Source of the DNA: Sediminibacterium ginsengisoli
Lineage (GTDB): Bacteria; Bacteroidota; Bacteroidia; Chitinophagales; Chitinophagaceae
Assembly (NCBI GenBank): GCA_945860335.1
Contig: CAMAQW010000064.1
Span: forward strand, 1-9,617
DNA: 9,617 nucleotides
Direction: 5' to 3'
The stretch's first letter is position 1. The number at the start of each line of letters is the position of its first letter. Position numbers and translations under genes: made by a program. The notes beneath the pieces were generated by a model, which was not told where the DNA came from, did not search any database, and saw nothing but the letters and a program-made list of their open reading frames with translations. Of the stretch, positions 1-7,809 are shown piece by piece.

Positions 1-968
1 TTGTTGATAATTATAAGGCCGAGGGCGGTCCAAAAGAGGAAGTTGGGCAGTAATAGCTTTTTAGGGTTACTATACCCGTTAGAAATAGTTGCAGAAAGGG
101 GAACTAGGCCCATTAGAAGTACTTGGGGCCCTAAACTGCTAAATAAAAAAGGGCTAACTAGTAATATAAAAAGGAGCACCATCATCACCCCCCAGTTTTT
201 ACGAATTTGGATCACAAGCCTACCCACATGTAATTGTAATTGATACAGCCCAACGAGTGTGGCAAATAGGGTAAATCCTAGGTTAATCAGGTATGATTTA
301 TTAAGCCCATGTAATGGAGAACCAAACGAAATATGAGGCAAATAAGCGCCAAATAATGCAAATTGATTGTTTAAGTATAAATAAACCAGCAAAAAATAGT
401 AGGGCAGTAAAATTCCTAGGAGTAGTACCAGCCATTCGGCAATTCTAAAAGGCCTTACTACGGCAAGTGCAAATAATACCACCACAATTAAAATAGATGT
501 GGGATGAAACAGTAAAATAGAAATTCCAGCAATAATGCCAATATTAAATAAGAGCGTTTTAGGATCAGGGTTGTTATAGAGTCTACTCAGCTTTATAAAA
601 ATCCAAAGCGTTAGTGAATTACTCACCAGTGTTTCTGTTATTACTGGTGCGTCCATGATGAGTCCAGACAACAAAACGTAGGACATGGCGGGCACATAGT
701 TGACACTCGAAAACATACGAAGGTCCTGCATTACCATATTAAGGCGGAGCGCCTGTGTTTCGAGTAAAGCATGAAAAATTATTACTTGTATAGCAAGGGG
801 TAATACATAGATATACTTTGCAAGCACATAAGAAAACAAACCATTTTGTTGACCCACATGAACAGCTGTTGGAATCACCTGCTCCGATGCATGCAAATGC
901 ACCCCCACACTTAATAGGAGCACGAGTAGGATATTTACAACAGATCTATCTCTAAATAAAAAAACCAT
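1..968 (-). CDS. Polytopic membrane protein, DUF6427-like (C-terminus cut by window edge)
   Basis: Reading the minus strand from the ATG at 968 gives 322 codons with no stop down to position 3, so the gene continues past the left edge. The protein starts MVFLFRDRSVVNILLVLLL and is very hydrophobic, with about nine or ten likely membrane helices. These are separated by short loops such as SRLYNNPDPKT, and two conspicuous hydrophobic stretches are ILLFHPTSILIVVVLFALAVV and LLLGILLPYYFLLVYLYL. The pattern (short N-terminal helix, an LFNIGIIAGISILLFHP-type motif, then a PYY-containing helix) resembles the Bacteroidota DUF6427 family of uncharacterised inner-membrane proteins of roughly 300-330 residues. 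If so, only a short C-terminal piece is missing. No catalytic residues are recognisable. The start lies 26 bases after the stop of the upstream secreted-protein gene on the same strand, so the two are probably co-transcribed. The existence of the gene is secure; the family name is from memory of the motif pattern and less sure. Confidence 0.8.
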   Translation of the reverse strand, partial: MVFLFRDRSVVNILLVLLLSVGVHLHASEQVIPTAVHVGQQNGLFSYVLAKYIYVLPLAIQVIIFHALLETQALRLNMVMQDLRMFSSVNYVPAMSYVLLSGLIMDAPVITETLVSNSLTLWIFIKLSRLYNNPDPKTLLFNIGIIAGISILLFHPTSILIVVVLFALAVVRPFRIAEWLVLLLGILLPYYFLLVYLYLNNQFALFGAYLPHISFGSPLHGLNKSYLINLGFTLFATLVGLYQLQLHVGRLVIQIRKNWGVMMVLLFILLVSPFLFSSLGPQVLLMGLVPLSATISNGYSNPKKLLLPNFLFWTALGLIIIN

Positions 969-994
969 GGAATGTGTTTCGGTCTAAAAGTAAA

Positions 995-2530
995 CTAATA
1001 ATCAATTTTAGCAAAACAAGTATATCCCCTGTACATGCATGGCACAATTATTTGCCTTAGTCCAACCTGCTTAGAAAGCCTAGGCATAAACTCATGTCCG
1101 CGATCTACATTTTTAAAACTAGGATTTCGGTTAATCCTTCCATCCGGCGAAATGGCCTGATTGGTTAATACATTTTGATTTTTTTCTTGCATGTTAAAAA
1201 TGAAATTGAGTTGCTCGCCACTATTTAACATAGAAAATCCAATAAAATTTTCCGAATTGTCATCGTACTGATTTTTACGAATCATATTACTCCATTCCAT
1301 ATTGCCTTTTGCGTCAAAAGAAATAACTGCAATGTTTTCGGCGTAATACCTAACCTGGTTGTTATTGTTAAAAAAACTATTGTTTCTGCCCCATGGTGAA
1401 ATGCCCATGCCACCCACCGGGCTATTCCATGAATAATAATCCATAGGCGACCAAAAAGGAGAACCATATAAATAATCCCATCTATTGAGGGTACTTCCTT
1501 TAGATGAAGAAAAAACGGATTCTGAAACCATCATAAAACCACCATCACGTCTTAAAATAATATTTTTTAAAAAATAATCATTGAACGCAGCCTTTGCTCC
1601 ATTTTGCCCTTTTGCATCTTCTTTAAACTCATCAGAAAAAAGCGTGGTAGCGTTTAATAATTCCTTGTCTAAATTTTTATCCCACAAAGTAAAATAGATA
1701 CCCTCTACGTTTCCACGTCTTTGCTTACCAAAAAAAGAAGTGATTAAATAATGCTTGTTTAAATTATCTACTTTAATATGAATATCATCTAAATAAATGC
1801 CCTTAACCGATAAATCAGAAATATGCGCTTCGTCGTAATTGGCTTTTTTAGTAATGAGTGACACCTTATTGATATTGTCATTTTGCGCGGTACCACTGGC
1901 TCTTACACAAATTAAATCGCCGTCATTGTCAAGTGCAAACTCTGCTAAAAAATCATTGCGTTGAGGCATGGGTAATGCGATACGCGATTTTCTGATGAGT
2001 GAAAAATTTTGATCGAATAAGCAAGTAGTTAAAACGTGTGACTTTTCGTTATGGCTATTGATTTTAAAAATCATTATTTTTTTCTTGTCTTCGCTCACCA
2101 CCAAAGAGTATAACCGATTAGATCCAATAGAACTTGCATCAAGGGTACTATCAAGTTGCATCGGTTCCGATAATAAATTGCCATCACTATCCATTTTTAC
2201 CACCATGCAATACACGGTGCTTTTTCGTTGAAACTGATAGAGTAAATAAAAATGATTGGCATAGGCTAAAAAGTCGGTTTGCATAAGCCTATCTGGCATA
2301 TTAAGTTGTTGCTTGCCTAGTAGTTTCATGTCGCCGTCAAACACCGAAATAGAATGACTTTCTCTATAATTTTTATACACCAAAATCTTGCCCCCAATTT
2401 TACCGAGCACCTCAAAACTGTAAGAACGAGGGTCCTCTTTGTCAGGTTCAGAAAAGGTAATTTGCTGTGCTTTTAAGGCAAAAGGCAGCATACTAACGAG
2501 CGTAAAAAGGAGTAGAAACGACTTTTTCAT
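995..2530 (-). CDS. Secreted protein of unknown function with beta-propeller-like repeats
   Basis: The predicted product is 511 residues. I place the start at the ATG at 2530 because MKKSFLLLFTLVSMLPFALKA is a clean type I signal peptide, cleaved about after residue 21, just before QQ. The frame stays open upstream to a TTG at 2572, but those extra 14 residues would spoil the signal and would begin upstream of the likely promoter. The mature part repeats a short beta-strand unit built around a turn: SVFDGDMKLLGK, KMDSDGNLLSEP, LFDQNFSLIRKS, LWDKNLDKELL, SFDAKGNMEWSNM and ISPDGRINR. That suggests a beta-propeller fold, without a recognised enzyme signature. Residues about 351-396 form an unusual insert rich in Trp, Tyr, Gly, Ser and Asn. 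There is no lipobox and no obvious type IX sorting domain, so it probably resides in the periplasm or is exported by an unseen route. It is the first gene of a pair with the downstream membrane protein. Function unknown. Confidence 0.85.
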   Translation of the reverse strand: MKKSFLLLFTLVSMLPFALKAQQITFSEPDKEDPRSYSFEVLGKIGGKILVYKNYRESHSISVFDGDMKLLGKQQLNMPDRLMQTDFLAYANHFYLLYQFQRKSTVYCMVVKMDSDGNLLSEPMQLDSTLDASSIGSNRLYSLVVSEDKKKIMIFKINSHNEKSHVLTTCLFDQNFSLIRKSRIALPMPQRNDFLAEFALDNDGDLICVRASGTAQNDNINKVSLITKKANYDEAHISDLSVKGIYLDDIHIKVDNLNKHYLITSFFGKQRRGNVEGIYFTLWDKNLDKELLNATTLFSDEFKEDAKGQNGAKAAFNDYFLKNIILRRDGGFMMVSESVFSSSKGSTLNRWDYLYGSPFWSPMDYYSWNSPVGGMGISPWGRNNSFFNNNNQVRYYAENIAVISFDAKGNMEWSNMIRKNQYDDNSENFIGFSMLNSGEQLNFIFNMQEKNQNVLTNQAISPDGRINRNPSFKNVDRGHEFMPRLSKQVGLRQIIVPCMYRGYTCFAKIDY

Positions 2531-2550
2531 ACCAAAAAGCTTTAGACCCT

Positions 2551-2558
2551 CAAAGTTA
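2551..2558 (-). promoter_or_regulatory. Putative Bacteroidota -7 promoter box of the secreted-protein gene
   Basis: On the minus strand this reads TAACTTTG, a match to the Bacteroidota -7 consensus TAnnTTTG. It lies 20 bases upstream of the ATG at 2530, giving a leader of roughly 15 bases. The nearest -33-like TTG on that strand (2585-2587) is about 26 bases away, slightly beyond the usual spacing, so the call is tentative. It supports the 2530 start over the TTG at 2572, which would lie upstream of the transcript. Confidence 0.4.
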
Positions 2559-2623
2559 AGCCCCTTTATCAAGAACTAACTTACCAAAAGGTGAAATAAA
2601 TCTTAAGGTGTAATCTTATTTAT

Positions 2624-2657
2624 TTGGAACCGGAACTTGTTTTTTGCTATACATTTG
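2624..2657 (+). promoter_or_regulatory. Putative kup promoter (-33 TTG and -7 TACATTTG)
   Basis: TACATTTG at 2650-2657 matches the Bacteroidota -7 consensus TAnnTTTG. A TTG at 2624-2626, inside TTTG, sits 23 bases upstream, at the long end of the accepted -33/-7 spacing. Transcription would begin near 2662-2664, leaving an A-rich leader of about 15 bases before the GTG start at 2678. The -7 box is centred in a 30-base palindrome, annotated separately. Confidence 0.5.
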
Positions 2658-2669
2658 TGTAGCAAAAAA
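2640..2669. repeat. 30-base near-perfect palindrome over the kup -7 box (candidate operator)
   Basis: The outer arms TTTTTTGCTA (2640-2649) and TAGCAAAAAA (2660-2669) are perfect reverse complements. The interior continues the symmetry: 2651-2653 ACA pairs with 2656-2658 TGT around a central TT, and only 2650/2659 is a T/G mismatch. In all, 13 of 14 arm positions match. The dyad axis at 2654/2655 lies inside the TACATTTG promoter box. A dimeric repressor bound here would occlude RNA polymerase. The regulator is not in the window, and no family can be named from the site alone. A hairpin or terminator reading is possible but less natural, because transcription from this promoter would start inside the right arm. 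Confidence 0.5.
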
Positions 2670-2677
2670 ATACATAC

Positions 2678-4684
2678 GTGAGCAAGAATATTAACAAAGT
2701 CACTTCTGCAGGACTCATCATTGCACTAGGGATCATTTACGGAGACATTGGGACCTCTCCCTTATACGTTCTAAACGAAATTATTACAGGTAGAGAAATT
2801 AGCGAATTGCTAATCATTGGCTCCCTTTCTTGTATCATTTGGACGCTCACACTTCAAACCACATTTAAGTATGTGATACTCACGCTCAAGGCAGACAACA
2901 AAGGCGAGGGTGGTATATTTAGTTTGTACGCACTTGTTAGAAGGCGAAAAAAATGGTTGGTGATTCCTGCCATGATTGGTGGTGCAGCCCTTCTAGCCGA
3001 TGGTATTATCACACCGCCCATTACCGTTACTTCGGCTATTGAAGGATTAAGACAAATTCCTGTTTTTCATGATATCACACAGAAAACCATCGTTACTATT
3101 GTAATTGCAATCATTAGCATGATATTTTTTGTGCAACAATTTGGCACTGCTTCTATTGGAAAATTTTTTGGCCCTATTATGATGATCTGGTTTGCCATGA
3201 TCGCTATTTTAGGATGCGCCCATCTATTAGATGATATATCCATTTTAAAAGCCTTTAACCCCTACTATGGTATAAAATTACTAGCCACTTATCCAAAAGG
3301 TTTTTGGCTACTAGGTGCCGTGTTTTTATGTACCACAGGAGCCGAAGCCCTGTACAGTGATTTAGGACACTGCGGTAAAGGCAATATCCGCATCTCTTGG
3401 ATTTTTGTAAAAACTTGTTTGATCATTAACTATTTAGGTCAAGGCGCTTGGTTACTGGCGCAGTACAAAGGGCAAATTATTCCAGCGGCAGTTATGGCAG
3501 ATGGCTTTAATCCTTTTATTGGTATCATGCCACAGTGGTTTAAACTGATTGGTATTATCATTGCTGCAGCGGCAGCCATTATTGCGAGCCAGGCATTAAT
3601 TTCTGGATCCTTTACACTTATTAGTGAAGCGATGCGACTTAATTTATGGCCTAAAATGAAAATCAATTATCCAACCGAAGAAAAAGGACAATTGTACATT
3701 CCAGGCATTAGTTTTTTACTATTTGTTGGCTGCGTGGGTATCACTTTATACTTTCAAAAATCGGCAAACATGGGCGCTGCCTATGGTTTAGCGATTACGC
3801 TTTGCATGATTAGTACCTCCATTTTGTTTGCCAACTTTTTGGTCAGCAAAAGAACGGCTCCAGCCTGGATTTATCTATACCTCGTTGTTTATTTACTCAT
3901 TGAAAGTTCTTTTTTAATTGCCAACCTAGAAAAATTCATGCATGGTGGTTATGTAACACTCATTGTTGGTGGCGCCTTATTTGCTGTGATGTATGTTTGG
4001 TTTAGAAGCAGAAAAATTAAAAATAGATACGTTGAGTTTGTGCATTTAGAAGATTACATTCCAATGATTCAGGAACTTAGTAACGACAAATCCATTCCTA
4101 AATATGCAACGCACTTAGTGTATATGACCAGTGCCAATAACCACAAAGAAATTGAGCACAAAATCATCTATTCTATTTTAAATAAAAAACCAAAACGTGC
4201 CGATATTTATTGGTTTGTACACGTAGACGTTATTGATGAACCTTATACTTGTGAATACTCGGTAGAACATATCATTCCAAACGATATTATCAGGGTCGAA
4301 TTTAGACTTGGCTTTAGAATGGAACAGCGCATTAACCTCATGTTTAGAAAGGTGGTAGAAGATTTAGTAACCAATAAAGAGGTGAATATCACTAGCCGTT
4401 ACGAAAGCCTCGAAAAAAATAATGTGGTGGGTGATTTCCAATTTATTGTACTTGAAAAATATTTAAGCCAAGACAACGAACTTCCAATTATAGAAAGAGT
4501 GATCATGAAACTTTATTTCTGGCTTAAAGAAATTAGCCTTGGAGAAGAGCGTGGCTTTGGACTGGATCCAAGTAATGTAACCGTCGAAAAATTCCCATTA
4601 ATTGTAGCGCCTGTTTCTAATTTAAATTTAAAGCGCACCGATTTTGAAGGTCCCGACGAAGACACAGAAGATAGTATAGGATAA
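2678..4684 (+). CDS. kup: Kup/HAK/KT-type potassium uptake permease
   Basis: This 668-residue inner-membrane protein takes up K+ (probably with H+ symport, as in E. coli Kup/TrkD). The family signature GDIGTSPLY is at residues 22-30. Other Kup blocks follow: GEGGIFSLYAL (76-86), ADGIITPPITVTSAIEGL (107-124), TTGAEALYSDLGHCG (219-233) and NYLGQGAWLL (251-260). About twelve membrane helices lie between residues 10 and 443. A hydrophilic C-terminal cytosolic domain of about 225 residues follows. The length is slightly above the 622 residues of E. coli Kup. The start is a GTG: it places GDIGTSPLY at the expected distance, and no upstream ATG exists in frame. The gene appears monocistronic. It diverges from the secreted-protein gene and converges on the carboxypeptidase gene, with its stop only 5 bases from that gene's stop. 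Its promoter carries a strong palindrome, suggesting dedicated repression or induction. Identification is firm; coupling ion and affinity are inferred from the family. Confidence 0.97.
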   Translation: MSKNINKVTSAGLIIALGIIYGDIGTSPLYVLNEIITGREISELLIIGSLSCIIWTLTLQTTFKYVILTLKADNKGEGGIFSLYALVRRRKKWLVIPAMIGGAALLADGIITPPITVTSAIEGLRQIPVFHDITQKTIVTIVIAIISMIFFVQQFGTASIGKFFGPIMMIWFAMIAILGCAHLLDDISILKAFNPYYGIKLLATYPKGFWLLGAVFLCTTGAEALYSDLGHCGKGNIRISWIFVKTCLIINYLGQGAWLLAQYKGQIIPAAVMADGFNPFIGIMPQWFKLIGIIIAAAAAIIASQALISGSFTLISEAMRLNLWPKMKINYPTEEKGQLYIPGISFLLFVGCVGITLYFQKSANMGAAYGLAITLCMISTSILFANFLVSKRTAPAWIYLYLVVYLLIESSFLIANLEKFMHGGYVTLIVGGALFAVMYVWFRSRKIKNRYVEFVHLEDYIPMIQELSNDKSIPKYATHLVYMTSANNHKEIEHKIIYSILNKKPKRADIYWFVHVDVIDEPYTCEYSVEHIIPNDIIRVEFRLGFRMEQRINLMFRKVVEDLVTNKEVNITSRYESLEKNNVVGDFQFIVLEKYLSQDNELPIIERVIMKLYFWLKEISLGEERGFGLDPSNVTVEKFPLIVAPVSNLNLKRTDFEGPDEDTEDSIG

Positions 4685-4696
4685 GCGTTCTATACT
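4673..4696 (+). terminator. Candidate kup terminator hairpin spanning both convergent stop codons
   Basis: AGTATAG (4673-4679) and CTATACT (4690-4696) are perfect complements. In plus-strand RNA the stem extends inward by G-U, A-U and U-G pairs, giving about 10 pairs around the loop AAGC (4683-4686). A pyrimidine-rich TCTTTC tail follows. The hairpin includes the kup TAA (4682-4684) and the opposing gene's TAG (4690-4692). On the minus strand the two wobble pairs become mismatches, so it would serve kup better than the carboxypeptidase gene. The stem is AT-rich and moderately weak. Confidence 0.4.
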
Positions 4697-5598
4697 TCTT
4701 TCAAACTCACTTTTTTAGCAGTTACTTCTAATGCATACTCCATGCCATGCTTGATGGCATAATTTTCTTTGTCGTGACTTACTGGAAAATCGTAACACAC
4801 CGGATAGTTGTATGCTGCAACTGCTGCTTCAATAATTTCATACACGGTTGCACCAAATGCAGGATCTGAATCTTTGGTTTGTGTAAAACCACCAACTACA
4901 AGCCCAGCAAGGTTTTTAAGCATACCACTTCTTTTTAATTGAAGCATCATGCGGTCAATATTGTAATTGTATTCACCAATATCTTCTAAAAATAAAATGG
5001 CGTTTTTGGTTTGCAATTCTGACACCGTTCCAACTGCGTGCGCCACAAGTGTTAAATTACCGCCCACGAGTTTTCCAGTTGCTTTTCCTAGTTTATTATG
5101 CGCATGTACTTCTGCTTTGTAATTTGCTTTTTTGCCTTGTAATGCATGTTTTAAAGAAAGCACCCACTCGTTATTTGATCCACCATTATTAAAAGCAGCT
5201 GCCATAGGTGCATGCAAAGAAGCTGTTTTTAACACTTCCGTAAAATGATTGTGCAGTAGTGTGATGTCACTAAAACCTATTACCCATTTTGGATGCTTTT
5301 TAAACTTTTTAAAATCGAGTGCATCAATAATTCGACTCATGCCATATCCGCCTCTGCCGCATAGAACCGCCTGCACATTTTTATCATCGAGCATTTCCTG
5401 TAAATCTGCAGCACGCGCCTCATCGGTGGCCGAAAAATAATGATGCTGCGTGCCTAGCGTTTTACCAATTTTTACCTTGTAACCCCAAGCCTCAAGGGTG
5501 CTAATACAAGTCGCTGCTTTTTTAGCTGAAAGGGTGCCAGATGGGCAAACAATACCAATGGTGTCGCCCTTTTTGAGGTAGGGTGGAATTTTGATCAT
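4690..5598 (-). CDS. LD-carboxypeptidase (peptidase family S66, LdcA-like)
   Basis: This predicted cytosolic serine peptidase of 302 residues would remove the terminal D-Ala from the L,D bond of murein tetrapeptides during cell-wall recycling. The N-terminal PPYLKKGDTIGIVCPSG block is typical of S66. The Ser-Glu-His triad is visible: Ser110 in GFSDIT, Glu205 in LEDIGEYNYNIDRM, and His275 in FPVSHDKENYAIKHG. CGRGGYGMSRI (about 80-90) is the conserved strand preceding the nucleophile. The usual Gly before the catalytic His is Ser here, probably a lineage variant. I start at the ATG at 5598, which opens directly into the conserved block; an in-frame TTG at 5619 would add seven residues. No signal peptide is present. 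A weak promoter (TTG, 20 bases, TAAATTGC) ends just before this ATG on the minus strand. The related MccF immunity proteins share the fold, but the context offers no microcin genes, so a recycling role is more likely. Confidence 0.92.
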   Translation of the reverse strand: MIKIPPYLKKGDTIGIVCPSGTLSAKKAATCISTLEAWGYKVKIGKTLGTQHHYFSATDEARAADLQEMLDDKNVQAVLCGRGGYGMSRIIDALDFKKFKKHPKWVIGFSDITLLHNHFTEVLKTASLHAPMAAAFNNGGSNNEWVLSLKHALQGKKANYKAEVHAHNKLGKATGKLVGGNLTLVAHAVGTVSELQTKNAILFLEDIGEYNYNIDRMMLQLKRSGMLKNLAGLVVGGFTQTKDSDPAFGATVYEIIEAAVAAYNYPVCYDFPVSHDKENYAIKHGMEYALEVTAKKVSLKEV

Positions 5599-5630
5599 GC
5601 GGCAATTTAGGATTTTCAAGCAGTATAGAC

Positions 5631-5650
5631 AAGCCGTTTCAAAAAGGCTT
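5631..5650. repeat. Short inverted repeat in the ldcA-like/metG divergent region
   Basis: AAGCC (5631-5635) and GGCTT (5646-5650) are reverse complements separated by 10 bases. The repeat sits midway between the divergent starts at 5598 and 5689. It is only five bases per arm and could be chance; it could also be a small operator serving either gene. Confidence 0.2.
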
Positions 5651-5671
5651 TAGAGAACGGCGCTTCTTTTG

Positions 5672-5679
5672 TACTTTTG
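5672..5679 (+). promoter_or_regulatory. Putative metG -7 promoter box, implying a very short leader
   Basis: TACTTTTG is an exact fit to the Bacteroidota -7 consensus TAnnTTTG and ends only nine bases before the metG ATG at 5689. Transcription would start about 3-6 bases before the ATG, giving a nearly leaderless mRNA. No clear -33 TTG is present at the expected distance; the closest is the TTTA at 5649-5652. Confidence 0.45.
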
Positions 5680-5688
5680 TAGCCTATT

Positions 5689-7809
5689 ATGAGTACACCC
5701 AAACGATATTTAATTACAGCAGCCCTTCCTTACGCGAATGGGCAAAAACATATAGGTCATTTGGCCGGCGCATACCTGCCTGCCGATATTTACGTGCGTT
5801 ATTTAAAAGCACAAAAAAGAGATGCGGTATTTGTTTGTGGTAGTGATGAGCATGGTACCGCTATTCCTATTCAGGCTACCAAAGAAGGAACCACAGCGCA
5901 GGCCATTATTGACAAGTACCACCCTTTAATGGAACAAAACTTTAAAGACCTAGGTATTGCCTTTGATGTATACCACCGCACCAGTGACCCACTGCACCAC
6001 CAAACAGCGCAGGAATTTTTTACCAAACTTGAAGCCAACGGCGATTTAGAAACAAAGGAAACCGAACAATATTTTGACGAGAGCGCACAAACATTTTTAG
6101 CAGACCGCTACATTAAAGGCACTTGCCCTTCTTGTGGTTATGATAGTGCCTATGGCGATCAGTGCGAGAAATGTGGCAAGAGTTTAAGTCCCGAAGAACT
6201 CATCAATCCAGTAAGTACGTTAAGTGGTAATGCACCCATAAAAAAAACAACCAAGCACTGGTACTTGCCACTTAATAGACACGAAGACTTTTTACGCAAC
6301 TGGATTTTAGAAGAACATGGAAATGACTGGAGACCTAGTGTGGTGGGGCAGTGTAAGAGTTGGATAGACGGCGGCTTACAACCACGTGCTGTTACCCGTG
6401 ATTTAGATTGGGGTGTAAAGGTTCCCTTAGCAGGTGCCGACGGAAAAGTGCTCTATGTTTGGTTTGATGCACCTATTGGTTATATTAGTGCCACTAAACA
6501 GTGGGCCCTCAATACCGGTAACGATTGGAAACCTTATTGGGAAGATAAAGACACCAAGTTGGTGCATTTTATTGGAAAAGACAATATCGTATTTCACTGT
6601 ATTATTTTTCCAGTGATGCTCAAGCTCCACGGGAATATTTTACCCACCGATGTTCCTGCCAACGAGTTCATGAATTTGGAAGGTGACAAAATGAGCACTA
6701 GTCGCAATTGGAAATTAGACATGCAGGATTACATCACCGACTTTATCAACAAAGAAAATGGTGGCGGTCAAATGGCGGATGCGCTGAGGTATTACCTTAC
6801 ACAAATTGCGCCTGAAACAAAAGACAGTGAATTTATGTGGAAGGGTTTTCAGGACGCCATTAATTCAGAACTGGTAAGTGTGTATGGTAATTTTATAAAC
6901 CGTTCACTGGTGCTAATGCACAAGCTTTGTAACGGCAAAGTACCTCCATACCACGCAGCCATAGAAGATAGTGAAGACATAGCTGTTAAAGAAGCGATTG
7001 CTGCTACTGCTAAAAAAGTAGGCGAGCTTATTGAAGGTTACCGTTTTAGAGAAGCGCTTTTTGAAGTGATTGCACTTGCCAGAATTGGTAATGGTTACAT
7101 GCAAAAGAAAGAGCCTTGGATTGTTGCTAAACAAGTTGCAGAGAATCCGGCTGCACAACAGCAAATAGACAACTGCTTACATCTTTGTTTGCAGCTTACT
7201 GCTAACCTAGCTATTTTGGCGCAACCATTTTTACCATTTACTGCAAAAAAGATTTGCCATTTATTAAAAGTGGTAGATAAAATATTAGACTGGGAAAATG
7301 CTGGCAGCTTAAAACTATTAAGCGTGGGCTATACCCTTCGTGCACCAGAACTTTTATTTAGAAAAATTGAAGACGAAGAAATTGCAGCGCAAATACAAAA
7401 ATTAAATGACGCCGCTCAAACAAAAAAAATGGAAACAGCCAATACGCCAATAACATCAACATCTACCATTGCCACTGTAAAGCCCGAAATTGTATTTGAT
7501 GATTTTGCTAAAATAGATTTGCGTGTAGGAACTATTGTTGCCGCATCTAAAGTTGAAAAGGCCGATAAACTCCTACAACTCAGTGTAGACCTGGGTTTTG
7601 AAACACGCACTATCGTTTCTGGTATTGCACAGCATTTTGAACCAGAAGCTATTGTTGGAAAGCAAGTAACCGTAGTGGTTAATTTAGCGCCACGCAAAAT
7701 GAGAGGCATCGAAAGCAATGGTATGATACTGATGGCCGAAGATGCCAATGGTAAACTCCATTTTATTAATCCATCAGACAATATTAACCCAGGAAGCGGT
7801 GTGAGCTAA
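5689..7809 (+). CDS. metG: Methionine--tRNA ligase with C-terminal tRNA-binding domain
   Basis: The 706-residue class I aminoacyl-tRNA synthetase charges initiator and elongator tRNA-Met with methionine in the cytosol. The N-terminal ITAALPYANGQKHIGH carries the HIGH motif at residues 21-24. The knuckle domain has two CxxC pairs, Cys146/Cys149 and Cys159/Cys162, expected to bind one zinc. The ATP-binding KMSKS loop reads KMSTS at 334-338, within FMNLEGDKMSTSRNW. A helical anticodon-binding region follows to about residue 560. A Thr/Ser-rich linker (about 580-600) leads to a tRNA-binding OB-fold domain at 603-706 (FDDFAKIDLRVGTIVAASKVEKADKLL and RKMRGIESNGMILMA), as in dimeric MetRS. The length is a little above the 677 residues of E. 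coli MetG. The ATG at 5689 is the natural start, giving MSTPKRYLITAALPY. The stop overlaps a terminator hairpin and directly abuts the stop of the convergent gene. Confidence 0.98.
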   Translation: MSTPKRYLITAALPYANGQKHIGHLAGAYLPADIYVRYLKAQKRDAVFVCGSDEHGTAIPIQATKEGTTAQAIIDKYHPLMEQNFKDLGIAFDVYHRTSDPLHHQTAQEFFTKLEANGDLETKETEQYFDESAQTFLADRYIKGTCPSCGYDSAYGDQCEKCGKSLSPEELINPVSTLSGNAPIKKTTKHWYLPLNRHEDFLRNWILEEHGNDWRPSVVGQCKSWIDGGLQPRAVTRDLDWGVKVPLAGADGKVLYVWFDAPIGYISATKQWALNTGNDWKPYWEDKDTKLVHFIGKDNIVFHCIIFPVMLKLHGNILPTDVPANEFMNLEGDKMSTSRNWKLDMQDYITDFINKENGGGQMADALRYYLTQIAPETKDSEFMWKGFQDAINSELVSVYGNFINRSLVLMHKLCNGKVPPYHAAIEDSEDIAVKEAIAATAKKVGELIEGYRFREALFEVIALARIGNGYMQKKEPWIVAKQVAENPAAQQQIDNCLHLCLQLTANLAILAQPFLPFTAKKICHLLKVVDKILDWENAGSLKLLSVGYTLRAPELLFRKIEDEEIAAQIQKLNDAAQTKKMETANTPITSTSTIATVKPEIVFDDFAKIDLRVGTIVAASKVEKADKLLQLSVDLGFETRTIVSGIAQHFEPEAIVGKQVTVVVNLAPRKMRGIESNGMILMAEDANGKLHFINPSDNINPGSGVS

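Noticed and set aside
1..243. Plus-strand open frame of 80 codons starting TTG
   Set aside because: It lies antisense to the longer membrane-protein frame, whose hydrophobic helices are clearly real. This frame has no recognisable domain.
2531..2572. Upstream TTG start extending the secreted protein by 14 residues
   Set aside because: The ATG at 2530 begins a proper signal peptide, and the likely -7 box at 2551-2558 lies inside the proposed extension.
2640..2669. Palindrome as a Rho-independent terminator for a minus-strand transcript
   Set aside because: No gene ends here on either strand. Both flanking genes diverge from this region, so a regulatory site fits better.
5599..5619. TTG start extending the carboxypeptidase by seven residues
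   Set aside because: The ATG at 5598 leads straight into the conserved N-terminal block, and the added residues show no family similarity.
7416..7781. 121-codon minus-strand frame within the end of metG
   Set aside because: It is a shadow of the tRNA-binding domain in the opposite strand, Ser/Thr/Ile-rich without any motif.
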